Assembly: GCA_021785515.1 (NCBI GenBank)
Contig: JAJYEX010000001.1
Coordinates: 310,001-374,000 of the forward strand
Direction: 5' to 3'
Source of the DNA: Pseudomonadota bacterium
Lineage (GTDB): Bacteria > Pseudomonadota > Gammaproteobacteria > Acidiferrobacterales > UBA6901
Length of the DNA: 64,000 bases
Part shown: positions 1-8,697 of the stretch, one piece after another
How positions within the stretch are numbered: position 1 is the first letter of the stretch
Layout of the letters: every line of letters starts with the position of its first letter
Translations under genes and position numbers: made by a program
Notes under the pieces: generated by a model
Seen by the model: the letters and a program-made list of their open reading frames with translations, nothing else
Database searches by the model: none
Told to the model about the DNA's origin: nothing

Positions 1-783
1 CGCGGGATAGGTGTTAAACCACAGAAACCCGAGCCCCGCCCCGACTAGCGCTGAGCAGAACACCAGCACCTCGCCCGCGCCGGCGATGTATGGGATGCCG
101 AGGTACTGGGAAAACTGGTAATGACCCGTGACGTAGGCGAATATTCCCAGCGCGCCTGCTACCATGACCGTAGGCATGACTGCCAGGCCATCTAGACCAT
201 CGGTAAGATTGACGGCATTGCTCGATCCGACAATGACAAAATAGGTCAGCAGGATGAACCAGGGACCCATGGCAATCGCCACGTGCTTGAAGAATGGGAC
301 GATCAGTTCTATTTCCACCGGAGAGCGGGCGGTGTAGTAGAGAAACAGCGCGGCAGCAAGGCCGGCCACCGACTGCCAGAAATATTTGGCCTTGGCACCA
401 ATTCCGCGTGGGTTCTTGTTCACGAGCTTTTTGTAATCGTCCGCCCAGCCGATGGCACCAAACGCGGAGGTGGTGAACAGGACCACCCATACAAATCGGT
501 TGGTCAAATCGGCCCACAGCAACGTCGTAATGAATACCGCCACCAGTATGAGCGCCCCACCCATCGTAGGGGTTCCAGCCTTGGTCAGATGGCTCTGCGG
601 CCCATCATCCCGAACTGTCTGACCGATCTGGTACTGGCTGAGCTTGCGGATCATGAACGGACCCACGATGAAACAGATTCCGAGAGCGGTAAGCACACCG
701 AGAATTCCGCGCAGCGTGAGATAGCGAAAGACATTGAAAAAGGAAATATCATGCGCCAGGCGCTTGAAGAGATAGAACAACAC
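1..783 (-). CDS. mraY: MraY, phospho-N-acetylmuramoyl-pentapeptide transferase (C-terminus cut by window edge)
   Basis: Integral inner-membrane enzyme that transfers phospho-MurNAc-pentapeptide from UDP to undecaprenyl phosphate, giving lipid I. The frame opens with GTG at 783, overlapping the murF stop by one base (TAGTG), and stays open to base 1, so about 261 N-terminal residues are present. The start [20 protein letters not shown] and the motif WADDYKK are typical. The two metal-binding aspartates fall at residues 115-116, the same numbers as in E. coli. A third acidic motif, NLTDGLDGL, follows near residue 195. Several hydrophobic membrane segments are visible. The position after murF is the standard dcw order. 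The C-terminal third lies outside the window. Confidence 0.95.
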   Translation of the reverse strand, partial: MLFYLFKRLAHDISFFNVFRYLTLRGILGVLTALGICFIVGPFMIRKLSQYQIGQTVRDDGPQSHLTKAGTPTMGGALILVAVFITTLLWADLTNRFVWVVLFTTSAFGAIGWADDYKKLVNKNPRGIGAKAKYFWQSVAGLAAALFLYYTARSPVEIELIVPFFKHVAIAMGPWFILLTYFVIVGSSNAVNLTDGLDGLAVMPTVMVAGALGIFAYVTGHYQFSQYLGIPYIAGAGEVLVFCSALVGAGLGFLWFNTYPA

Positions 784-2180
784 TAGGCGTTCCTCCCGTG
801 TTCCTGGCCGTTGTCGACGATGCGAGGTCCTTTCCAGTCACCGCTATTTGGTGCCACCAGACCGGCTACAATCTGCTCCATACGCATTACCCGGGAACCT
901 TTGACCAGAATGGTCATGTCGGGATGCATCAAGTTGCGCAGGCTTTCAACGATTTCATCGTATTGATCGAAGTGCTGGCCACCTGGCCCGAAACTGCGGA
1001 CAGTCGACCAGGTCAGCGTGCCGATGGCATACAGGCGATGCACCCCGGCTTGTCGTGCCAGATCACCAGCACGGCTATGGATCTCAGGGGCGTCGTCACC
1101 GAGCTCGGCCATGTCGCCAATAACCAGTACCCGTTCACCGTCGGCGCGCCCAAGAACGTCTATGCCGGCCGCGAGGGATCCAGGATTAGCGTTGTACGTG
1201 TCATCCATCACGCGGGCGCCCCGGAATCCAAGCTTGGTTTCGAGCCTACCGGGAGCTGGCTGCAGTTTTTCCAACCCCTTCTTTATGTCCTGCAGTGTGG
1301 CGCCAGCAGCAATGGACGCAGCTGCCGCCGCGAGCGCGTTCATCACATTGTGTCGGCCGAGCAGAGCGAGATGCACGTCCACATTCCCGTCTGGAGTTCT
1401 CATGGAGATCGCGCTGCCCTGGGCATCGAGCACATAGTCGGCACTGACGTCCGCGGCGGCATTCAGCCCGAACTTGAGCTGGCGGCGCGGGCCCGCCAGT
1501 TTATGCCACAGTTCCGCATAGGAATCGTCCGCATTAATAACCGCGGTGCCATTATCGGCGAGCCCCAGAAAGATCTCGCCTTTTGCCCGCGCAATTGCAG
1601 CAACACTGCCCAGGCCGGCGAGGTGCGCCTGCGCGGCGTTTGTGATCAGCGCAATCGTGGGTCGCGCCAGGCGCGACAAATAGCTAATCTCGCCCGGATG
1701 ATTCATGCCCATCTCGATCACGGCATAGCGGTCCTGTGTGCGCAAGCGCAGCAGGGTAAGCGGTACCCCGATGTCGTTGTTGAGATTACCTTCCGTCGCC
1801 AGCCCTGGCCCGGTCTCCGCCATGATTGATGCCAGCATGCTTTTCACCGTGGTCTTTCCGTTGCTTCCAGTGACGGCAATCAGCGGCAGATTGAAAGTGC
1901 CACGCCAGTGCGCCGCCAACGTCCCAAGGCCCAGCCGCGTATCCGCTACACGCACCGCCGGCAACGGGTAATCGACAGCGCGGCTGACCAGGGCACCCGC
2001 GGCTCCAGCGCGAGCGGCTTCGCCCAGAAAATCGTGGCCATCAAACCTCGGACCAACCAGCGCCACGAACAGGTCGCCCCGAGTTAGTCTGCGGGAATCG
2101 CTCACCACGCCCGTAAACGGCACGTCTGCGCCAACCAGGCCGCCGTTCAGGACCTGCGCTATGGCACCCAAGGTCATCAC
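783..2180 (-). CDS. murF: MurF, UDP-MurNAc-tripeptide--D-Ala-D-Ala ligase
   Basis: Cytoplasmic ATP-dependent ligase that adds D-Ala-D-Ala to UDP-MurNAc-tripeptide, the last soluble step of peptidoglycan precursor synthesis. The 465-residue length is normal. The order is an N-terminal uridine-binding region, the Mur-ligase ATP loop GSNGKT at residues 105-110, a central domain with [10 protein letters not shown], and a C-terminal domain with [10 protein letters not shown] and GDMAELG. The start is GTG at 2180, overlapping the murE stop as GTGA; an ATG one codon later is an alternative. It lies between murE and mraY with no intergenic space, so it is almost certainly co-transcribed and translationally coupled. 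Confidence 0.97.
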   Translation of the reverse strand: MMTLGAIAQVLNGGLVGADVPFTGVVSDSRRLTRGDLFVALVGPRFDGHDFLGEAARAGAAGALVSRAVDYPLPAVRVADTRLGLGTLAAHWRGTFNLPLIAVTGSNGKTTVKSMLASIMAETGPGLATEGNLNNDIGVPLTLLRLRTQDRYAVIEMGMNHPGEISYLSRLARPTIALITNAAQAHLAGLGSVAAIARAKGEIFLGLADNGTAVINADDSYAELWHKLAGPRRQLKFGLNAAADVSADYVLDAQGSAISMRTPDGNVDVHLALLGRHNVMNALAAAAASIAAGATLQDIKKGLEKLQPAPGRLETKLGFRGARVMDDTYNANPGSLAAGIDVLGRADGERVLVIGDMAELGDDAPEIHSRAGDLARQAGVHRLYAIGTLTWSTVRSFGPGGQHFDQYDEIVESLRNLMHPDMTILVKGSRVMRMEQIVAGLVAPNSGDWKGPRIVDNGQEHGRNA

Positions 2181-3655
2181 GCGGCGATACCCAAAACCTG
2201 CATCACAACCTCTCTGTCACTGAACGGGATACGCTGGTCTCCGATCTGCTGGTAACTCTCGTGACCCTTGCCAGCGATCAGGACCCCATCCCCGGTGCGG
2301 GCGCCGCTTACGGCCATCGTTATGGCGCGCGCACGATCGCGCACAACGGTCGGACTTGTGCGCATACCGTTGACGATGTCGGCAATAATCTGTTCCGGGG
2401 ATTCATGGCGCGGATTGTCGTCGGTAACGATAATGACATCGGCCAGATCTTCAGCAAGCCGGCCCATCAGCGGTCGTTTGCCGCGGTCGCGGTCGCCGCC
2501 ACAGCCGAATACGCACCACAGACGTCCTCCGACGTGCTCACGCAGCGCCGCCAGGGCTTTTTCCAGGGCATCCGGGGTATGCGCATAGTCAACCACCACG
2601 AGCGGCGTACCGGCGCCGCCAAACCGTTCCATTCGTCCCGCTACCGGCTTCCCCCGGCTCAGGCGTTCTGCCGCCTGCTGCGGAGACAAACCGGCCTCCA
2701 TCAGCACAGCAAAAACCGCGAGCAGGTTCATAGCATTGAAACGCCCTATGAGCGGACTGCGCAGCGCGACAGAACCGGCTGCTGTCGTCACCCGCAAGTC
2801 CAGCCCCTCGGAAGTCGGCGTCAATGCAGCAACCGTGACATCTGCATCGGCTAAGCCAAAGGTGGTCACCCGCACGTTTTTTTGAACAGTCTGCGCCAGT
2901 TCCCGCCCAACGGGATCATCGCTATTGATGACAGCCGCCTCCAATCCTGGAAAGCGGAACAGGCGCGCCTTGCTGCCGGCATAGGCCTCCATCGTGCCGT
3001 GGTAGTCCAGATGATCGCGCGTGAGGTTGGTAAAGACGGCAACGTTGAAAGCAACGCCCTCCACCCGCCCCTGATCAAGGCCATGCGAGGATACCTCCAT
3101 GCACACGCTCGAGGCGCCTGCATCCACAAAACCGGCCAGAAGCCTGTGAACAGTGATGGAGTCCGGCGTAGTATGACTGGAAGGATCGAGCTGTCCGGGG
3201 AATCCCGCCCCCAGAGTGCCGATCAAACCGCAGCGTCGCCCCGGCTCATCGAGCGCCTGAGCGGCCAAATGCGTACACGTGGTCTTGCCGTTGGTGCCAG
3301 TGACACCGACCATAAAAAGCTTTTGCGAGGGAGAACCAAAGAACCGGTCAGCGACCACCCCACTGAGGCGACCGAGACCTGAAACCGGAATCATGGGCAC
3401 CGCGCAGTCCGGCGGCAAAAATTGCGCACCAGACGGAAGCGGCGCGTCTCTCTCGAATACAACCGCCGCAGCGCCACGCGCAATCGCACTGCCCACATAC
3501 TCACGTCCGTCGCCGCGGATTCCCGGCGTCGCGAGAAACAGGCAACCCGGACCGACCATCCGACTGTCGCTGCTGATTCCAAGAATCTCAGGATCGGACG
3601 GCAGATTGAGATCCGCCAGCCCTGCAAGCAACCAGCTCAGTCGCATGGCCGTCAT
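2177..3655 (-). CDS. murE: MurE, UDP-MurNAc-L-Ala-D-Glu--meso-diaminopimelate ligase
   Basis: Cytoplasmic ATP-dependent ligase that adds the third stem-peptide residue. I place the start at the ATG at 3655 because it forms an ATGA overlap with the ftsI stop; the frame stays open further upstream but that part overlaps ftsI and has no MurE character. This gives 492 residues, close to E. coli MurE. The P-loop TGTNGKT is at residues 119-125. The motif DDNPRHE near the C-terminus contains the DNPR signature that recognises meso-diaminopimelate rather than lysine, so the organism should have DAP-type peptidoglycan. The neighbours ftsI and murF overlap it on both sides. Confidence 0.97.
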   Translation of the reverse strand: MTAMRLSWLLAGLADLNLPSDPEILGISSDSRMVGPGCLFLATPGIRGDGREYVGSAIARGAAAVVFERDAPLPSGAQFLPPDCAVPMIPVSGLGRLSGVVADRFFGSPSQKLFMVGVTGTNGKTTCTHLAAQALDEPGRRCGLIGTLGAGFPGQLDPSSHTTPDSITVHRLLAGFVDAGASSVCMEVSSHGLDQGRVEGVAFNVAVFTNLTRDHLDYHGTMEAYAGSKARLFRFPGLEAAVINSDDPVGRELAQTVQKNVRVTTFGLADADVTVAALTPTSEGLDLRVTTAAGSVALRSPLIGRFNAMNLLAVFAVLMEAGLSPQQAAERLSRGKPVAGRMERFGGAGTPLVVVDYAHTPDALEKALAALREHVGGRLWCVFGCGGDRDRGKRPLMGRLAEDLADVIIVTDDNPRHESPEQIIADIVNGMRTSPTVVRDRARAITMAVSGARTGDGVLIAGKGHESYQQIGDQRIPFSDREVVMQVLGIAA

Positions 3656-5421
3656 GGAGCACCCCCCGCCGGCGCAGCCGGGTTTTGCGCGACGACACGG
3701 ATGAACCCCCCTTTCGCACCTGCTGCCGGCGCCTGCGCGACCCACCGCTGCATGTGGGGCAGGTTATCAGGCGGAATGTTGAGCATGCGCAACGCGCCGC
3801 TCATGACCCTGCTGAAGACTGGCGCTGCGACTTCACCACCGTAGTACTCGCTGCTGCGCGGGTTGTTTACGACGACAACCATCGCCAGGCGTGGGTCGCT
3901 GGCAGGCACAAAACCGGCAAAGGAGGCATAGTACGAATTCGGTCGATAACCGTCCGTACCGAGCTTGTGTGCTGTTCCAGTCTTCCCGGCCACCAGGTAG
4001 TTGGGTACGGCCGCCCCGGGCGCGGTACCACCACTGCTGACAACAAGCTCAAGCATGTTGCGAAGCTCTCTTGCTATGGTCCCGGACATAATCCGTCTTC
4101 CCACAACCGGCTGGTCGCGGCGCAAAATCGTCACCGGCATCATCATTCCGTCATTGGCTATTCCCGCAAATGCCTGCGCCATCTGCATTACGGTGACGGA
4201 GATTCCGTAGCCAAAGGACATGGTTGCCTGCTCGGACGGCAACCATTGCTGGTATGGCCTTACAAAACCCGGCTCCTCTCCGGGCAGGCCGACGCCGGTG
4301 GACATACCGAAACCTGCGCGGCGAAACATGTCCCACATCGTCTCGGGTTTGAGCGAAAGTGCAATCTTGGTAGCCCCGACGTTGCTCGACACCTCAATGA
4401 TCTGGGCCACGGATATCGTGCCTGAATCTACGTCGTCGCGAATTGTATAGCCTCCAACGCGTATGGTGCCGGGGGAGGTATCGATCATTGTCGTCGGCTG
4501 GTACCTGCCGGTGCCCAATGCAGCGGCGATCGTGAACGGCTTTAGCATGGACCCCGGCTCAAACTCATCCGTCACCGCCCGGTCCCGGATCAGACTGCTG
4601 GCCAGCGTGCTGCGGTTGTTCGGATTGAAGCTCGGCACGTTGACCAGAGCCAGCACCTCTCCAGTGCGGACATTAACCACCACGGCGCTGGCCGCATGCG
4701 CGTGAAACTTCCGGATCGTTGCCATGAGCGCCCGGTACGTCAGAAACTGAATGCGCCTGTCGATGCTCAGAACGAGATTCCTGCCAGGGACAGGTAACGA
4801 AATGCTCTCTACCGGCTGCACAATATTGCCGTAGCGGTCCTGCAACACGCGTTCCTTGCCAGGAACTGCACGCAGCCAGTCGTTGTACTCCAGCTCCGCC
4901 CCCTCCTGCCCCACGTCGTCGATGTTGGTAAAGCCAATAAGCTGGCCCGTGACCGGGCCAGCCGGGTAGTAACGGCGATACTCGCGTTGCAGCGCCACAC
5001 CGGGGATGTGCAGCGCCATCACCGCCTTGGCCGTCTGCGGCGCAATTTCGCGATCAACGTACATGAACTGCAGACCGGCACTGTTCCGAATCGCCCGCGC
5101 CAGCTGCGCGCCGGATATCCCCAACAATCTGGTGAGGGCTGGCCACCTGTTTCGGGCTTGCGCCAGTTCGGCCGGATGAGCCCACACCGAGTCGACCGGT
5201 GTGCTGATGGCAAGCGGCTCTCCGTTACGATCAAGGATCATTCCGCGATGAGAATCGTCTTCGATGACCCGCAAGTGGGTCGCGTCACTCTGGTTCTGTA
5301 GGTAACTGGCTTCCACTACCTGAAGGTAGAAGGCGCGTACCGCCAGCAGGGCAAACCCCGCGAGCATCGTCGACAGGACTGCCCAGTACCGGACCCTGCC
5401 GCCTGTAGACACAGAACTCAC
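3652..5421 (-). CDS. ftsI: FtsI (PBP3), septal peptidoglycan transpeptidase
   Basis: Bitopic inner-membrane transpeptidase that crosslinks septal peptidoglycan in the divisome and is the target of several beta-lactams. The start is GTG at 5421, overlapping the ftsL stop as GTGA; this gives 589 residues, matching the family. A single N-terminal membrane helix (VLSTMLAGFALLAV) follows a short cytoplasmic tail, then a dimerisation/pedestal domain, then the transpeptidase domain. The three catalytic motifs are intact: SMLK (nucleophile serine) within EFEPGSMLKPF, SSN, and KTGT within VAGKTGTAHK. The C-terminus is alanine/proline-rich. It sits between ftsL and murE in the normal dcw order. Confidence 0.96.
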   Translation of the reverse strand: MSSVSTGGRVRYWAVLSTMLAGFALLAVRAFYLQVVEASYLQNQSDATHLRVIEDDSHRGMILDRNGEPLAISTPVDSVWAHPAELAQARNRWPALTRLLGISGAQLARAIRNSAGLQFMYVDREIAPQTAKAVMALHIPGVALQREYRRYYPAGPVTGQLIGFTNIDDVGQEGAELEYNDWLRAVPGKERVLQDRYGNIVQPVESISLPVPGRNLVLSIDRRIQFLTYRALMATIRKFHAHAASAVVVNVRTGEVLALVNVPSFNPNNRSTLASSLIRDRAVTDEFEPGSMLKPFTIAAALGTGRYQPTTMIDTSPGTIRVGGYTIRDDVDSGTISVAQIIEVSSNVGATKIALSLKPETMWDMFRRAGFGMSTGVGLPGEEPGFVRPYQQWLPSEQATMSFGYGISVTVMQMAQAFAGIANDGMMMPVTILRRDQPVVGRRIMSGTIARELRNMLELVVSSGGTAPGAAVPNYLVAGKTGTAHKLGTDGYRPNSYYASFAGFVPASDPRLAMVVVVNNPRSSEYYGGEVAAPVFSRVMSGALRMLNIPPDNLPHMQRWVAQAPAAGAKGGFIRVVAQNPAAPAGGAP

Positions 5422-5693
5422 CGATGCGCCCCCGCAATATCGACGATGACAACCTGATTGGGCGCCGGCATGGACATTCCAAGTTTGGTTCTCGCGAGAG
5501 CCTCGACGCGACGGTGTTCGGACCAAACGCCTTCTTCCAGAAGCAGTTTGCCGCGCTCGACCACCAGGTCCTCGTGCTTGCTGCGTAACGTTTCCAGCTT
5601 CACGAAGTCCATGCGATTGCGCTGCCGCAGATCTACGACAACCAGGGCGGAGATCATGACTGCGGCAATCAGCACCACGAGGCGTTTATCCAT
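5418..5693 (-). CDS. ftsL: FtsL, bitopic cell-division protein
   Basis: Small divisome protein that works with FtsB and FtsQ to activate FtsW/FtsI. It has 91 residues: a short cytoplasmic N-terminus, one membrane helix (LVVLIAAVMISALVVVDL) and a periplasmic part rich in charged residues with a heptad-like pattern that fits the FtsL/FtsB coiled coil, ending in a conserved-looking RTKLGM segment. Sequence conservation in this family is weak, so the call rests on size, topology and position: it overlaps the end of rsmH by 8 bases and the start of ftsI by 4. Confidence 0.9.
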   Translation of the reverse strand: MDKRLVVLIAAVMISALVVVDLRQRNRMDFVKLETLRSKHEDLVVERGKLLLEEGVWSEHRRVEALARTKLGMSMPAPNQVVIVDIAGAHR

Positions 5694-6621
5694 GGAGCTT
5701 CTCCGCTATGCGCAGGATCGCGCTGCGCGCACGCGGATTTTCCCGCAGTTCCTGCTCGCCCGGTCTGATCAGCCGACCCACGGCACGCAGCCGCGGACTG
5801 AGCATCTCCGCGCTTACGGGCATGTCGGGCGGAAAATGGTCACCGCGCGCCTCGACGCGGATGAAATCCTTGACGATACGGTCTTCCAAGGAGTGAAAGC
5901 TGATAACCGCCAGGCGGCCACCGGGCGCCAGCGCGTTAACCGCCTGAGGCAGCACGGCACGCAGCTCATCGAGCTCGTGGTTGACATGCAGACGTATGGC
6001 CTGAAAGGTTCGCGTAGCGGGGTCCTGCCCAGGTTCACGGGTTGGAACCGCGGCCGCGACAATCCGGGCTAAACGCGCTGTCGTTACGATCGGCTCGCGA
6101 ACACGTTCGGCACAAATAGCGCGTGCGATCCGCCGGGAGAAGCGCTCTTCGCCGAAATCGCGGATCACGCGGGCAATCTCCGCTTCCGTGGCGCCATCAA
6201 GCCACTGCGCCGCGGACACCCCGCTTTCGGGGTCCATACGCATGTCGAGCGGGCCATCGTGCCGAAAACTGAACCCGCGATAGGGGTCGTCCAGTTGTGG
6301 CGAGGAGACCCCGAGATCCAGCAGGATTCCATTGACCCTCCCGGTCCAGCCGCGATCGGCTATCGCTTGCCCCATCATCGAGTACTGCCCCCGTACCACC
6401 TCAAAACGCGAATCATCGGCAAACAACGCACGTGCAACCGCCACCGCCTGCGGGTCGCGATCTAGCGCAAGCAGATGGCCCTGCGGATCGAGCTGTTCCA
6501 GTATCCCGCGTGCATGCCCGCCACGGCCAAAGGTGCCATCGACATAAATGCCACCAGACCGCAGACTGAGGGCTGCCAGCACCTCCTGCAACAGAACCGG
6601 ACGATGCGACAGCTCATCCAC
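5686..6621 (-). CDS. rsmH: RsmH (MraW), 16S rRNA m4C1402 methyltransferase
   Basis: SAM-dependent methyltransferase that N4-methylates C1402 of 16S rRNA in the ribosomal P site. The frame encodes about 311 residues from GTG at 6621; an alternative GTG lies three codons upstream at 6630. I prefer 6621 because a GAAGG Shine-Dalgarno sits 8 bases before it and the protein then starts just before HRPVLLQEVL, as in the family. Visible motifs are the SAM-binding DGTFGRGGHA, ALDRDPQA, and ILLDLGVSSPQLDDPYRGFSF, with LAVISFHSLEDRIVK near the end. It lies directly after mraZ and overlaps ftsL. Confidence 0.96.
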   Translation of the reverse strand: MDELSHRPVLLQEVLAALSLRSGGIYVDGTFGRGGHARGILEQLDPQGHLLALDRDPQAVAVARALFADDSRFEVVRGQYSMMGQAIADRGWTGRVNGILLDLGVSSPQLDDPYRGFSFRHDGPLDMRMDPESGVSAAQWLDGATEAEIARVIRDFGEERFSRRIARAICAERVREPIVTTARLARIVAAAVPTREPGQDPATRTFQAIRLHVNHELDELRAVLPQAVNALAPGGRLAVISFHSLEDRIVKDFIRVEARGDHFPPDMPVSAEMLSPRLRAVGRLIRPGEQELRENPRARSAILRIAEKLHG

Positions 6622-6632
6622 CTCTCCCACCT

Positions 6633-7085
6633 TCAAAGAGACAGCGATACAAGTTCCGGTGGCAAATTGCCATCGACAGGTCCCGCCGCCAACCACTCGG
6701 CGCGCTTCGTATTCCAGGTCGTCGCGTCCCAGATCTCGAACTTGTTGCCTTGCCCGATCAGCACAACCGCTTTTTCCAGGCTGGCATAGTCCCGCAGCGG
6801 CGGTGGCAGCAGTATTCGGCCGCTTCCATCCAGCTCACAATCGGTCGCATAGCCGATCAACAGACGCTGTAGCTGACGCGCAGGTTCGTTGTAGCTCGGC
6901 AACTGCACCAGCTTACGCTCGATCTCCTCCCAATCAGGCAGCGGATACAGCAACAGGCAGTGGTCACGGTCCACCGTCACGACCATACGACCGTCGCAGT
7001 GACGTTCCAGCATTTCGCGATAGCGGGTAGGTACCGCCAGCCTGCCTTTGCTGTCGAGAGTGAGTTCGTTAAGGCCGCGTAGCAT
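6633..7085 (-). CDS. mraZ: MraZ, transcriptional repressor of the dcw cluster
   Basis: DNA-binding protein with two SpoVT/AbrB-like half domains that autoregulates the division/cell-wall cluster. It has 150 residues, the family's usual length. The opening MLRGLNELTLDSKGRLAVPTR is typical, and the second repeat contains CELDGSGRILLPPPLRDYA; each half has the DSKGR/DGSGR motif that marks the fold. It is the first gene of the cluster. Its own promoter and a set of three short direct repeats that match MraZ operators lie immediately upstream on the same strand. Confidence 0.97.
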   Translation of the reverse strand: MLRGLNELTLDSKGRLAVPTRYREMLERHCDGRMVVTVDRDHCLLLYPLPDWEEIERKLVQLPSYNEPARQLQRLLIGYATDCELDGSGRILLPPPLRDYASLEKAVVLIGQGNKFEIWDATTWNTKRAEWLAAGPVDGNLPPELVSLSL

Positions 7086-7118
7086 TTGTCGCCTTTTCTG
7101 CGATCAGTCGCCCTGATG

Positions 7119-7143
7119 CCACAATTATCCACATTTTCCCACA
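7119..7143 (-). promoter_or_regulatory. MraZ operator: three TGTGG repeats at 10-base spacing
   Basis: On the minus strand the 5-mer TGTGG occurs three times at exactly 10-base steps (complement CCACA starting at 7119, 7129 and 7139), between the promoter and mraZ. MraZ is known to bind short G-rich repeats of this kind with one helical turn of spacing, so this is the expected autoregulatory operator. The repeat and spacing are seen directly; binding is inferred. Confidence 0.85.
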
Positions 7144-7154
7144 AATTCACACTC

Positions 7155-7184
7155 ACTATAGATAAGCACGAGATCTGCTGTCAA
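7155..7184 (-). promoter_or_regulatory. Sigma70-type promoter of the mraZ/dcw operon
   Basis: The minus strand has a perfect -35 TTGACA (7184 to 7179) and a -10 TATAGT (7160 to 7155) separated by 18 bases. Transcription would start near 7148, just ahead of the MraZ repeats and about 60 bases before the mraZ ATG, so a bound MraZ would sit on the early transcribed region. Confidence 0.7.
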
Positions 7185-7376
7185 GAAAAGGGCGTGTCCG
7201 ATGGTACATTTCTTCTTTTATCGACAGGAGGTTATGCAAGGGAACCTGGTTAACTGGGGACGAAATCGGGACCGACCTGAATTTCCCACCGGCTAAGGGG
7301 GCAAACAGACCTGAAAACTGCAGAAATAAAAACCAGAAAATACAGAAAATTATACTTGGAACTTAAAGTGGAAGGT

Positions 7377-7725
7377 GGAGTTGGCCGATAAGCCGGGTTC
7401 TGTCGTGGACAGCCATTCCTCTAGGGCACACGTCACCGCGTGCCTCAAGCAACCTACCCGGGAACGGTGCGGACCACACCATAGTTCCCCTATTCGGTCT
7501 TGCTCCGGGCGGGGTTTTCCGTGCCGTGAATGTTGCCACCCACGCGGTGCGCTCTTACCGCACCATTTCACCCTTACCGGCACAGTCAGAAGACTGACGG
7601 TGCTTAGGCGGTATCTTTTCTGTGGCACTTTCCGTGGGCTTGCGCCCCCCAGGCGTTACCTGGCGCCCTGTCCTCTGGAGCCCGGACTTTCCTCCGCATG
7701 CTGCGGCGGCTGTCTGGCCAACTCC
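7377..7725 (-). ncRNA. rnpB: RNase P RNA (catalytic subunit)
   Basis: Ribozyme RNA that removes 5' leaders from pre-tRNAs. The 5' end GGAGTTGGCCAGACAGCC and the 3' end CGGCTTATCGGCCAACTCC pair with each other (P1 helix), and the conserved 5' element GAGGAAAGTCCGGGCTCC is present, as is the 3' element ACAGAACCCGGCTTAT. The length of about 350 bases is normal for bacterial type A RNase P RNA. Ends are taken from the P1 arms; a perfect -10 box lies 8 bases upstream of the 5' end. The RNA lies between mraZ and rsmI, a common place for it in Gammaproteobacteria. Confidence 0.96.
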
Positions 7726-7733
7726 ACGAACGG

Positions 7734-7739
7734 ATTATA
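7734..7739 (-). promoter_or_regulatory. -10 box of rnpB promoter
   Basis: A consensus TATAAT on the minus strand lies 8 bases before the predicted first base of RNase P RNA. The -35 region is poor (best match CAGACT-like about 17 bases upstream). Stable RNA genes often have such an arrangement, and the box supports the 5' end chosen for rnpB. Confidence 0.6.
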
Positions 7740-7767
7740 CGCCGCCTGCGAAGATAAGTCTGTGCGG

Positions 7768-8646
7768 CTATTCTTCACCGCTGTCCGAGCCGGACCCGAC
7801 CCGATCGGTCTGCCTGAGGCTGCGCTCATAAAGCCAGTTCTTCTTTGCCCCCGTAATCCGGGCAGCCAGGGCCGCTGCCTGTCTCGGCGGCAATTCTGAC
7901 TGCAGAATCTGCATAACCCTGTCTGCTTCGGCATCAACCTCCTGATCGGCCGTTGCCCTCGCACCGTGGATCAAGACCACTATCTCGCCCCGCCTCTGAT
8001 TTGGATCCCCAAGGACCCAGTCACGAAGTGCGCCAAGGGTCGCACTGTTCACGGTCTCGAACTGCTTGGTAAGCTCCCGGGCAAAAACCCCGGGGCGGTC
8101 ACGGCCAAAAATATCCACCATGTCATCGAGACTTGCGGTAATCCGGTGGGCCGACTCATAAAAAATCAGGGTGCGGGGGTCAGCACGCAGTTCCTCAAAT
8201 CGCGCGCGCCTTGCGGCAACCTTTGCGGGCGGGAACCCCTCGAAAGCAAAGCGGTCTGACGGTAAACCCGAGGCCGACAATGCCACAATGGCCGCACAGG
8301 GGCCCGGAACCGGGACCACCGGAATTCCGGCAGCACGCGCCGCACGCACCAGGTGGAAGCCAGGATCGCTCACCAGAGGGGTGCCAGCATCGCTGACCAA
8401 GGCAACGTTTTGACCGTCATCCAGCCTGCGAAGCAGCTGGTGGAGCTTGGTGCGCTCGTTATGTTCGTGAAACGCCATAACCGGCCGCTCGATGCCGAAG
8501 TGGCGCAACATTGGAGTACTATGACGGGTATCTTCCGCGGCTATCAGGTCTGCCTGCGATAATGCCCGGATCGCGCGTGGCGACATATCCTCCAAATTTC
8601 CGATCGGTGTTGCCACCACATACAGGGCCCCGGTCTGGTTTGACAC
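7768..8646 (-). CDS. rsmI: RsmI (YraL), 16S rRNA 2'-O-methyltransferase C1402
   Basis: Tetrapyrrole-methylase-fold enzyme that 2'-O-methylates C1402 of 16S rRNA, the same nucleotide that RsmH N4-methylates. The start is the GTG at 8646 (SNQTGALYVV), preceded by GGAGG at a 5-base spacing; the longer open frame upstream lies over the divergent lpoA and is not protein-like. The 292 residues match the family. Motifs include LYVVATPIGNLEDMSPRA, AAEDTR, LVSDAGTPLVSDPG, PVPGPCAA and IFYESAHRI. It is divergent from lpoA, the usual yraL/yraM pairing. Confidence 0.96.
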   Translation of the reverse strand: MSNQTGALYVVATPIGNLEDMSPRAIRALSQADLIAAEDTRHSTPMLRHFGIERPVMAFHEHNERTKLHQLLRRLDDGQNVALVSDAGTPLVSDPGFHLVRAARAAGIPVVPVPGPCAAIVALSASGLPSDRFAFEGFPPAKVAARRARFEELRADPRTLIFYESAHRITASLDDMVDIFGRDRPGVFARELTKQFETVNSATLGALRDWVLGDPNQRRGEIVVLIHGARATADQEVDAEADRVMQILQSELPPRQAAALAARITGAKKNWLYERSLRQTDRVGSGSDSGEE

Positions 8647-8697
8647 ATGCGCCTCCACTTTAAGATACTGTCGGCACAGTTTATACGACATTCCCCA

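Noticed and set aside
798-1829. Long plus-strand open frame (343 codons) opposite murF
   Set aside because: It lies entirely antisense to a clear MurF and has no family motif; it reflects GC-rich codon structure of the real gene.
7234-7296. 20-codon plus-strand mini-frame next to AGGAGG
   Set aside because: The AGGAGG is only 2 bases from the ATG, which is too close, and the peptide is unsupported by anything around it.
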